DNA from: Limanda limanda
Taxonomy: Eukaryota > Chordata > Actinopteri > Pleuronectiformes > Pleuronectidae
NCBI RefSeq assembly: GCF_963576545.1
Contig: NC_083639.1
Coordinates: 20,074,118 to 20,138,117, forward strand
Direction of reading: 5' to 3'
Length of the DNA: 64,000 bases
Positions 43,966-55,300 of this stretch are shown here, one piece after another; position 1 is the stretch's first letter, and every line of letters starts with the position of its first letter. The position numbers and the translations under genes are program-made. A model generated the notes under the pieces. That model saw only the letters and a list, made by a program, of their open reading frames with translations. It was not told where the DNA came from and did no database searches.

Positions 43966-44724
43966 ACGCAGAACTCTGCTGGTCCTTCTCAGAACATGAA
44001 CGTCTTGTGTAGCAGTCCAAATACACTCATTGCCCACTTTATTAGGTACACGCAACATCACTTCAAGCTTCTTTAGTTTATATAAAGTTAGATTAATATC
44101 ACCCTGACACACATCTTTTTTTGGTATAAGTTATTGCTGAGCTGTGGTAGTATGTCATGTTAGATGTTACCTGTGCACCATATGAAGGGTGAATGTACGT
44201 TAAAAGGTGCATGTTCATATTGTTATAGTTTTGCGCAACAAAAAAAAACTGATTAGTCAAAATCTAAGCATCATTGGCAGAGTTATCTAGATTTCTGGCC
44301 ACTTTATGGTTCAAGCTCCAAAATCCCTAAACTTACATTTCAAGCTTAATTCAATTTGACAGATATTTTATGCTTGGAAAGCACCCACATCTCATTGTGG
44401 GTAAAATAAGAATTTCAGTGTAAAATAATTTTGATATGTTGAGTGAAACAGTTGCTTTAGGAAATGCACTAGGTGGCGCTAACAGCACACACATACCATG
44501 AGTACCTTAGTGGCACATACTGAATTCTACCACGAGATGGCAGTGCAGCAACACAACTCATTACTCCATCAGAGGAAACATATTCTTTCCTGTGATGAAT
44601 TATCATCAGTGTATGAAAATGTTTCATTACAAATAAAACGGATTGAACCAACATTTCCCAAAGTTTCCCTCCTCATTGTATTTTAGCATTCAACATGAAA
44701 TCCCACAGAATCCAAGACAGTGTT
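43966..44724. other. interval between the two convergent 3' ends
   Basis: About 0.76 kb between the predicted cleavage sites of cntn3 and epb41l1. At 44,023-44,056 it holds a stretch containing tttattaggtacac, which resembles a dispersed teleost repeat. At 44,460-44,560 there are two short 'ggcgct/gatggcagtg' stretches seen near other fish repeats. No gene is visible. Confidence 0.5.
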
Positions 44725-47700
44725 TGAATCATACTGAGACATTTATTTATGCATGTATGTTTTTCCATTTAGGCTGAATGCAAATACAGCAAATACACAC
44801 CACCAAGCACTAGGGGAATGTAGAGCAAAAGGCAGTGGAGAGTTGAAGGTGGAGGTTAAACAGCGGAGCAGTTTGATGCTCTTCACAGAAAATTAAAAAC
44901 TCAAATAAAAACATTAAAAAAGAAATAAATTAAGCTCTATGGGCACTGTGCTGGTTTTCTACGTTAATGGGGCCGATAAATGTTTTCATCTCACGGTGGA
45001 GGAGCAGTCCAGATTCAGAGAGTCGACTCCTCCACTGCACTCAGTGTCACTTTCTCCACCAGACTCTAAATCACCTCCTCACCTCGGACTGACAGCAGAG
45101 GTCGTCTCCACATCTGCCTCACGGTGATTAACAGCCCTTTCAGCCGAGCACTGACAACTGCGACTCTCCCAGAAACACCACTCCCAACATAAGGCACCCG
45201 CTCATGTGACGTTTCTATTGCTCTGCTGTCCTTCGCTTTTCTACTTTCACTGCCTCGTCCCTTGAACCTCCCAACGCATCCCTGCTCCCTAACGGTTTCT
45301 ACAAACTTTACAGAATAGCACACACAAGTATGGATATTTATATATAAATGTGTATAAGTACAGGTCCTCCATCCTTCAACTCACCACCTCACCCACAGTG
45401 CACCACGTCTCTCCTGCTGGCTACAAGTGTTTCTCTTCAAATGTATGTCCTGTACTGCAGGGAAGATAGGCCGTTTTTATTTTGAAAACCCCCCCCCCAA
45501 CAGTTTACAGTATATGTGCTGCTATCACGGCAAGCTAGTGCCCTCGCAACAGTCCAGTGTCATAAGACCAGATGAAATAAAACAGAGCAAAAAATAGAAT
45601 ATACATCAGTGTGGGAATCTCTTGTTTCCCGCGGACACATCCACAGCAGGTCGACAGTTTCAAGTCAGGGGATGTGTGGGTGGAGTGGGGGGGGGGGTAG
45701 GAGAGGAGGGCGACAAAGCCATGGAAAGCCAAGTGTTGGAGAAGCTCCTTTGAATATCACTAAGTCTGTTATAGGTTTTGGTTACGCCTTCGGGTTCGCA
45801 TGACAAGTTCACAGTTTCCTCCCTTCAGAGGACTCGGGATAAGAGTAATGGCTGCTTATTGCAATTCTCACAAGCAGTGCGCCTCACTGCTCCGGGGGGG
45901 TTAACAGTAGCACAAAGTTAACAATGACAGCAACACGGCTAACAGGCTCCATCACAGGGATTCCCATGTATGACAAGTGATGCATAGTAGAGTATTAAAG
46001 GTCATCCAGGATATATGGGACCGACGGTGGGTCCTGTGGATTTCTGTTTGGAGTCTGGGCTTTGTCTGCGAGGAAAAACGAGGAGGAAAAGCACAGGCCT
46101 CACACTCACCACTCCTATAAATACAATTACAAACTCATACAGCATAACTTAAAAAGGGTTCATCCAACAGAACAACAACAAAACAATATCCCATGTTAAT
46201 CTTGTGGTATTGAACGTTTCAGGAAGTGTTTGTGAACATGCACATCGAAAAGTGGAGAATATCTTGTTTTATTCATGGTTTGCTAAACAGATGCTGATCC
46301 AGGTGGGCAAGTGGGCAAACATCTAATTATACCAGATTCCAGGGATGGTAATGATTCTAGTGTTGATTATTGATAAGGATATCAGTAAGATTTGGAATCA
46401 ACCCACAGATTCCACATACTTCAGGCACAGCAACGTGCCCAGAAGTTAGTCCTCTAATTCACTGGATTTATCTTAGATGCATCACAATCTTACAATATAA
46501 CAAACTGGAATGACTTTGCCCGGTTTCAATTGACTTCTTGCAAAGTTGTTATTGAGTTATCAGTAGAGCGATGTTGTCCCTCAGGTTCACACGTGACGAC
46601 TGAAACGTCCAAAACCACAAGTAAAACAAAAACTCTGTTTCATGGTGGAAGTCAGTGAAATCAAGTAAGAAAACATATTATCACATTTCGGAAACTTATC
46701 AGATGAAACATTATTCATATTAGAATGTCTCTACAAATCGTTATGGCTGTGCCCAAAACGTGCGCCCAGCGTTTCTTTATGTTGATGGCGAGTTGGCACA
46801 GTGATGAAAACTGTAACGGAGAGGTGGCGGGAAAAAGGGAGCGAGGACAGTGATGTTTGTGTGTCGGAGGCGGAGCCTGGAGAGGAGTTCCAGCTGCCAA
46901 CTGATCCGTCCTCATGTTCCTCAGTGAAGTCCGTCAACATGAGTCCTGTGTCCACCAGCATTTTATGTTAGGACAGTGTCTCCCCAGATGCTCGTCACGT
47001 CAGAGCAGTGTCCGTGTATTTTTTTTTTTCATTCCCTCAGCTATTTTCTGTATTGAATCATGCAGATTATAATCATCTGGTATTATACATATTTCATAAA
47101 CAAGCAAACACTGGACATAAATTAGATTCTCTATAGATAAAAATGTAAAAAGCCAATAAGACAGCTGTTGATTATATTGAAGGTGTCACAGCCAAGAGGT
47201 GGCTACGTCGAGCTAAAAGGCTGCCATTTGCCACTCGGCACCATCCTCAGCAGCACACCCCCCATCACCAGCACTGCCCCCCCCCTATACTTTCACCCAA
47301 TCATTCTCTGCTCGTATATATACATTTCATATGTGACAGTAGCACAGAGAAGAAATTTGACTTTAAAATAGAAAGACCTTTTTTTTAAGGGAAGGAAAAG
47401 GGGGGCCATGGAGTTTAGGGGTAAAAAGTCAAATTATTTAAAATGATCCTGAGGATTCACATGAGTCAAAAAACGTGTTAGATTAAATAATATGCAAGTA
47501 AGGTTCCATACAATGACTCTAAATAGAGGTTAAATCAACCGGTTACAGCTGTGAATGGTGTTTCTCTTTCAGTCCTCCATCGCTCCGAGTCGTAAACTAT
47601 CCAGTAGAAGACGTTTCCTGTGCTGTAGGGAGGTGGAGGGAGGGGACGGGGGGGGGGGCCAGGAGGCCAGGAGGCCAGGTCACAGTTGGTTTGTCTAAAG

Positions 47701-47849
47701 GGACAGGAGTGAAGCTGACTGCCTCGTGGAACGCAGTCTGTTCTCAGTAGATAGTCCTCTTGGTGGCGTACTGCAAGGGGGGGGCAGGTGACACACACAG
47801 CTGGAGGATCCCTCTTGTGTCTCCCCGTCTCAGGGGCCATCTTTACCGA
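44725..47849 (-). other. epb41l1: epb41l1 3' untranslated region (predicted end)
   Basis: About 3.1 kb without exon-like reading. On the - strand AATAAA occurs at 44,742-44,747 (distal) and 46,268-46,273 (proximal alternative). A poly-G run at about 47,650-47,658 and C runs at 45,490-45,497 and 47,278-47,284 are low-complexity. The open frames here (up to 101 codons) look accidental. Confidence 0.55.
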
Positions 47850-47855
47850 TCAGGA
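47850..47855 (-). CDS. epb41l1: epb41l1 last coding segment: Ser and stop
   Basis: After the acceptor tattgcag the frame reads TCC TGA, so the last exon adds one serine. Mammalian 4.1N also ends in ...ES, which supports the join. The exon continues as 3'UTR. Confidence 0.75.
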   Translation of the reverse strand, partial: S

Positions 47856-50800
47856 CTGCAATACATAGAACAGTCATCAATCAATAAAATCTTATAGCCA
47901 ATATTCACAAACCACAGTTTCCCTCATAGGGCCTAAGGAGAGACGTTAGACTAGGTGCAGAAACTTGGACTATGGTCAGAAAAGGTCTCTGGTTCGTCTC
48001 TTGAGCTGTATATATATCTTTTTAGATATACACATTTTATTTTCTATTTAAAATTTTTGATATTCTATTTTATTCTATTTTATACTATTTCTATTTAATT
48101 TTTTTGGTTGTAATTATTGAGCATTGCTAGAAGAGAGCCTGTGACTCAAGCTTTTCATTGCCAGCGACTGCTTAATGTAATTGTTGTGCATTTGATAATA
48201 CAAATCTTGAATCTTGAATCTTGAATCAATCACACATAAACATGCACGGATTTGCTTCTCTATGATGCAAAATCCATCCTCAGTAGTGTTGTATCTCTTT
48301 GCAGGCGTTTTAAGTCTTAGTTGTTTTTGTAATATCCCTGCAAATATAGCAAAAGCAGAGAAATCTTGTAACCAGCACTGATCACATGACCAGACAGACA
48401 CACCTCTGCCTTCTGCTGCACATCCTCGGTGGGCGACTCTGTTTCCCTGATGACCACTGCTTTCGTCACCAGCATGTCGGGGTGCTGCTGCTTGGCCTCC
48501 TGGATCGCCATGGCGAGGGCCTGGGGACACGAAGCATCCGCACACGGCTCATTAACCTTACACATTAGCTCCTCGTGTTTAATGGATTACTGTACATACA
48601 GAGGCTGTGCTGCAGTGTTTCTGTGCTGCTCCTCTCACCTGATGTTGGTCCACGTCATCGTCTCCTGTGATGATAATCCTTTTCTCGATTCTGGTCTCTG
48701 AGTAGCCTCCTTTCACAGTCTGCAGAACACACAGAGAAACGTATCAACTGAAGGACTCATGAGATTATCTTCTAACATTAACAATTCTGTAATTTTAATT
48801 ATCTTCTTATTTCTAACTTCGTTTCAAGGACCTTTTGACTGTGGTGCCTCTTTTAGAAGCATCAAATTCATATTTTGTGCACAAGATCATTTCTCAGTGA
48901 AGTTGTATTTACAGAATTGTATTGGTACTCATGCAAAGCCTGCTGGCATTTCTAAGATTACCACATTACACTGTGCGGCAAATAAATGTAAAATGTATTC
49001 AAATGTATTATTTATGAGTCCCTTTTATTTGCGTTTATCTATTCACATTAAATAAATATCGTCTAACACATGTGGTGACTCCAATACCCTGGTATGAAAC
49101 TGTAAGCATGAGAACAGTTAAACTGTTACCTTGGTAACTTGAGTTGTGGTTGCCGAGGTGACGTTCTCAGCGGTGATGGTCACCGGGGACACGACAGACT
49201 CCCTCCCCTGGGTGCTGGCTTTGACCTGCAGCGCAATTATTAGAGCGGAGTCACACACATGAACAGGCACAGCATGTGGTTTAGTCTGATGCCTACAAAT
49301 GGGAATGTGTGTGTAAACACGGTTGTTAGCATCACTCTGGACAATCAGCTTGTTTCTCTCTGTCAACATGATAAAGGTTTTCAGGTTCACAAACACACAG
49401 CTATAGCGAGGGGGTGATAGGGGACTGGCCCTTTAAGAAATATTGCTTTATATTTGTATTGGTAATGCTTTTTATATAGTGCTTTTCTCATCTTATCCAC
49501 CGACCATTCATACTATGTTTGATAGTTATTCTGTTGCACACCATTCACACACTGTAGGCACAGCTGTCAGGAGCAATGTCTTGCCCAAGGACACTTCGGC
49601 ATTGGGACTGAGCCCGTGCAATGTGGTAGAAAGCCTTGGACACAATAATTCACTAACATGATGTGTGTCGGACACTTCCTCACTCATTATACACCAAGAA
49701 GAAAAGACAGATACAACTACCCCTCCACTAAAGGGTAACTCCATAGGGTATAGGTCATATTCCAACTTTTTCTTGAATACCCTTTTGCAGTTTATAATGT
49801 GGATTTTTTTCTTTAAACATTTAATTTCACCTGCTGACAGCTGAAATAAAGGTGTATGTATTCATCTTCTCGTTCAGACATTGTTTGTTTTCTAAAAGTG
49901 AGTCATTATCACTGAATGTCAGTATTGGGGCGATTAAATCATTTCAGCATTTTGCCCACACAGATGGATCAGCCTGCAGATACAGTCCTCTCTACCAATA
50001 GTAATTTTCATGCTTTTCCTGAGGGATAGCAAGTAAAGGTCAATGCTGGAGAAGAAGAGCGAGGACAGCACAATGACTGGAGTTTCTTATTCTGCCACCA
50101 CCGCCACCCACACTGTCAGACTGATCTATTCCCTCAATATAGACACTTACAGGGGAGCCATTTTCTTTAAGGGCAGCAGGAGCCTCCAGTGGGCTGACGG
50201 CTCCAAAGTTCTGAAGAACAAAGAGAAACAGTATTGAGATTTATGCTCTTAGTCTTTGAACATTTTAAAATATTAAGTAAGTATGTGTATATAAAGAAAG
50301 AATACTTTGGGGGACTCACAAAAGAAAGATATAAAAAAAAGTTTACGAATAATCAAAGAAAATGCCAAGATATATTGCATTTCAGTCGAGCTCCATAGAA
50401 ATAGTTAAATGCCTCAGCCAACCGGTCAAGCTGTAGTTAATCTCCATTTCTGTCCAGACTCATATGATAAATGTAGTTTGGACTTTGAAGGAATTTAATA
50501 AATATAATACAAGCTGGTGAATATAGTTGTGCATTTAGAATTACAATTATTAAGGGTCACAACTCCAGATGAAGGCAGCTCATAAGTTGGCAGTATGTCA
50601 GTGTTTTAAAGAAACACTACAGGCTACATAGAAGGATTATTTAAAATATATTTGATGTATGAACTCTTACTTTAGTCAAACTTGGTCACATTGCCGTGAC
50701 ATTTAATCACACGTATTTTTGAGCTTTGATCAATTCTCATATTTATTATTAGTATTATTATTTCAGAATTATTATTGGATCATGATATCACCTTTATCTA

Positions 50801-52332
50801 CTACCATTTAAAAGTCAGTCAGAATTTACATTATTAAGGTTAGGGAAGGGAAGTGGATTATTTCTGTTAAAACCCTTCATGATCATGGTGAATTAGGGTT
50901 AGGGGTTAGGGTAATGCAGTTACAGACATTCAACAGATGTAATATGTCGCCCTCTGCTGGACAAACGAGGAAAGTGCTGAGATCTTTGTCTGCTTAAAGA
51001 TGACGTAATCCTCCATTTACTGTACACACACACAAACACAAACACACACATACAGACACACACACACACACACACACACCCACTCCCTTTAACTTAGTCT
51101 TACCCTGACCCACTGTCTTCAACTTGAAATGTAATGATTGACATTATTATGATTTGCTGTTAGTCCATATGTGACAGTGTAAACATAGTCAGGTCCCCAC
51201 AACAGTAATACTAGTAATATCAAGACCACACACACACACCAACCCTAATCTAAATCTAAACCTCAACCTACCTCTAACAAAGTCTTAACCCTAGAAACAG
51301 CCTTTTGAAAAACTAAGGAACGGTCAAAATGTCCTCACTTTCACTCTGTAGGATCTATGCCTAAAATAGTCCTCACAAATATATTGGTACTGGACCCCCA
51401 CCCACACACACATACAAACACACACATACACACACACACACTGTGCCTGCATGACTTCAGAGGACACTACATTAGTTGTGTCCCAGCTCAGGAGCAGTGG
51501 GCTGCATTGACCGTGAAGGCCGAACCAAAATGAGACAATCTGGTCAACAGAGGATTTTTGGTTTTGTGTCACCAGCTTGCCCCGCCCTTACTGCTGTCAC
51601 CTAGCAACAGAGCTGCAGTTGGACACAACGCAAAAGTAGGCTACCTGTATGAATCCTGGGATAGGTTTTCCTCAGAGGGATCCACTTCTACAACTCAGGA
51701 GGCTGAGCGGGTGGTCCACTCACCAGAAGGTTGGGAGTTTGTTCCCAGTCTCTAACATTCCACGTCCCAAAGTGTCCTTGTGCTAAATACTTGCCCCTGA
51801 CTGCAGAACTGGCAGTGAGTGAGTGATGTGTGCTAGAAAAAGTGCTGCACATGGATGCACTGTATGAATGTGCGTGGAATGGGTGAATGGAAAAACTGCA
51901 CAGTAAAGGTCTTGGTGTGGTCATCAAGACTAGAAAAGTGGTATATAAATAAAGACAGTTTAACATTCATTAAAGCCTTTGCTGCTTTGTTAAAAGGATG
52001 CATTTGTCGGCCCGACTTGAAGAAGCCTTCTAAATGGGACAGCCTAGTCAATCGCTGTGACCCAATCAGTCTTCAAAGGCATGCGCTAAATTAGGACACA
52101 ACTTCCGACTCACATTTCCCGGACACCATCACTTATACTTGCCTGACAGGGTTAGCAGCAGTGACCCAAACCTAACCTTACTTCTCCTTAACTAAACCTA
52201 AACAAAAACTAACCTTGCCCAAACCATAAAACATGTCTTTACCTTAAAACGGTATGATTTACATTATGACGACTTGCTCTTTGTCTCCATAAGGAAGACA
52301 TCCAACCACAGTAATACTATAATATCAAGACG

Positions 52333-52375
<43 letters not shown>

Positions 52376-55300
52376 ACTGTGGCTCTCGCACTGACATCTG
52401 TGAAAATTCGACTCAACACTGCTCTGGCACTTCAAAGGCCTCCTCCCTACATCATTGATTGGGTTCACCCGCACCATTAGCTGAGCGGCTGAAGAGTCCA
52501 GCCATGATTACATTTTAATAAGGCACCTGTGGGACAGCCCGAAAGCACTCAAATCTTTTCCTGCGAAGATGAATGTAACTCACACCTGCTTTCATCATCC
52601 TCATTAATTCACTGTCAATACTTAAATCACTCCATTATGATGCAATTATGTCATCTGCGTCTGGGGGAAATGGCCGAGGTGTCACTGAAGCCAATAGAAA
52701 TAGCTTTCTCCTCTAATCAAGACTAAGTCCAGAGCTCTCTAGGGATATTAACGTCTTCACAGTTAGTCAATTGATGAGTGGCTGATGGGACTGATCCTGT
52801 GATGAGTGGTGTCCTCAGTTGACTTTTCTACCAATTTCAGTCAAGATAAAAACTGATCGATTCATAAGACTCGGACTGAGACTCAAAGAAACAGGCGAAT
52901 CACCAACATAGAGGGGTAATGTATATAACAAATCTAAAAGTGTATTAAAGATTTTAAAATGATCAAGATACATAATAAATAAGTTGGACATTTTGGGAGA
53001 GTTAGACAAATAAACTAATACTACTCAGCTAGTTAACTTAGCTTAGCATAAAGAGTAGAAACAAGGGGAAAGAGCTAGCCTGTTACTGTCCAAAGAAAGC
53101 TCAATACACTAACCAACACCACACAGTTTCCACTACTTTGAAATCATCTGAATTGTACGAATAGTTGTTTTCTTTGAGTAAGAAGGGGCCCTTTTATTTT
53201 TACATCGGGAGGGGGTCCTTTCTACGGGGGTCCTTTCCACAGTGTTTTTTTTAATGAATGGGTACTTAATGTGTGTAATCTTTATTATATGTTTAAGACA
53301 ATCCTATCTAGAATATATTTCTAATTTCATAGATATTGATTTTGTGTACCTGTGAGGAGATGTTGACGGTGTTGGGATGGAGCTCAGATCCATTAGTTTG
53401 TGTTTCACTCTTGGAGTCGGTCCTCTTCAGGATATGGGCTGCATTCACAGCACTGGCGTCTTTCCTCGCCACAGGAGGCTGTGAGAGACACAGACAGTAC
53501 AGTAACGTCAAACAGCATCAAACTTGTTTTTCACAGCAAGACCTCGGAATAACTAGACATGTTATGTATGAGCATATTCTTCAAAATAAAAGCAATTGAA
53601 TCCTACTGACTTGAAAGAAACAAATGCTGACATCATTTTTTTATTGGATTGTTCCAGTTTATGACAAAATGCAAATAGTGCAGCAGCTGCAGGGGAATTC
53701 AATGAAACAATTGTGCAACTGACAAATATGAAAATGGGTGAAGAATTAAAACATATGCATCAACAGAGAATAAAAGAAATGTCAACAAAAGAAAACATGA
53801 ACGAAATACAAGTGAATTCCAACAATGGGAAATGGTCCAAGGAAAAAGATAAGGAAATAAAAAATAAAAAATAAAAAGGAGGGAGTTATGGCATCAGGTC
53901 CAACCAAGCAGGGTGAATCCAGGGGATGATGGTGATGATGAAGGAGCATGTTCATCTGTCTACCTCATGATGTGTTGCCGCCTCAGGAAGCCTGTCCTCT
54001 ATGGGAGACTTGTCGCGGGAGCCCATCAGACGGGCAGAGTAGAACCTGGAGGTCTCCTCAAAGTCCTCCCGGCCCACCTCGGGTTGTCGCTCCCTCTCCC
54101 CCAGCTCCGACATGCCTTTAGAGAAGTCCTCCACGCCAGAGTGGAGATCTGTGATGATGGTGAAGTCAACCTCAGCCTCAAAGCTGGAGGTGGAGCTGAC
54201 CGTCATGCTCGAGCACTTCCGCTCAATGCCCAGGTGGCTCTCCCTCATGCAGGCCACAGTGTCACGCTCCAGCTCTTCATCGGGGACTGTGCCCGGCTGG
54301 GGCCTCCTGTCCCCATATTCCCTCTGGGTACAGACACAGGATTACAAATCTAACATGACTGTAGATGGATGGAGGATGAAGATGGTTAATTGACCAGGAT
54401 GAAAACATTATCCTTATGTTTACAGGAAGTGTGATCGCTGGGTTTCTTGGTGGATCCAAAATGAAAGACGTTGCATTATATATGAAATGTATCCAAAACA
54501 ATAGAAATGGCATGCAGTCATGAGGGACTGGGATGATGAGTAGAGGGACAACCAACCTACAAAGCATGAAATTCATTATATTGAAAACCTTTCTATCTGT
54601 TAGGTTGTCACAAGCCAGCCTGAAAACTTTAATCCATTCAGCTCAACTTCTTTGCTCTAGTCACTTCTGCCTCTGTAGGCAACGTGACTATAGAATTTCA
54701 TAAAATGAAACACGGTAAAAAAGCAAGTTTGAAATATCCAACTCGGTTTTAAAGGGGCATGAGCCAAAAAGAGTTGGGAGCCATTGAATTACAATGAAGC
54801 CACTGAGGCATCCGGTCGACAGCAAAACCACTTACATTAATTACAAGTACACTTGCTAATTAGATCAGAGTAAAAACTGGACCATGCCAGCTACAGCCAA
54901 GCACACGGGATTCTGTTTTTCAACCCACACATTCACTTCAAATTCATCATGGTGATGGATGAGGGCCACTGAGTAGCCAGTAAAAAGTAGCACTCCATCC
55001 TTTATGGCTTTTGGCTACTTCTTTGTATACCTTGTCAGGAGAAGCTGGTGCAGGCAGTGAGGAGGCATGCAGTGAGGAAAATAGATGATGGAGTGGAGAA
55101 GAGGAGGTGGTTTAAATACAAAATAATAACCTTAAAATCAGCAAATGCTTCAAACCCGTACTGTGAGACATGCACAGGGCTAAATATTTGATGGTGTAGA
55201 GAGGAGGTGGGTTTGAATGCAAATGAAAAACCTTGACCTCAGCAAATGGCATAACCCTAAACCTAACCCTAACCATAACCATAACCCTGAGGGATGCACA

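Larger units (their letters stand above)
50211..53349 (-). other. epb41l1: epb41l1 intron (3.1 kb), repeat-rich
   Basis: Contains two CA-bounded repeats, a SINE and low-complexity TTATTA stretches near 50,745. No exon was recognised. Confidence 0.7.

Noticed and set aside
47535..47840. 101-codon - strand frame next to the epb41l1 stop
   Set aside because: It lies in the 3'UTR after TGA, is proline-rich because of a poly-G/C run, and has no family resemblance.
48114..48545. 143-codon - strand frame overlapping the C-terminal-domain exon
   Set aside because: It is in a different frame from the conserved [12 protein letters not shown] reading and runs into repeat-derived DNA.
55023..55036. Possible 14-bp micro-exon of epb41l1 before gtatac
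   Set aside because: The length is not a multiple of three while both neighbours are phase 0, so it would break the frame.
55252..55288. CCCTAA-like run as an interstitial telomere
   Set aside because: Only a few imperfect units (CCCTAA, CCATAA) within a local tandem repeat; too short and degenerate.
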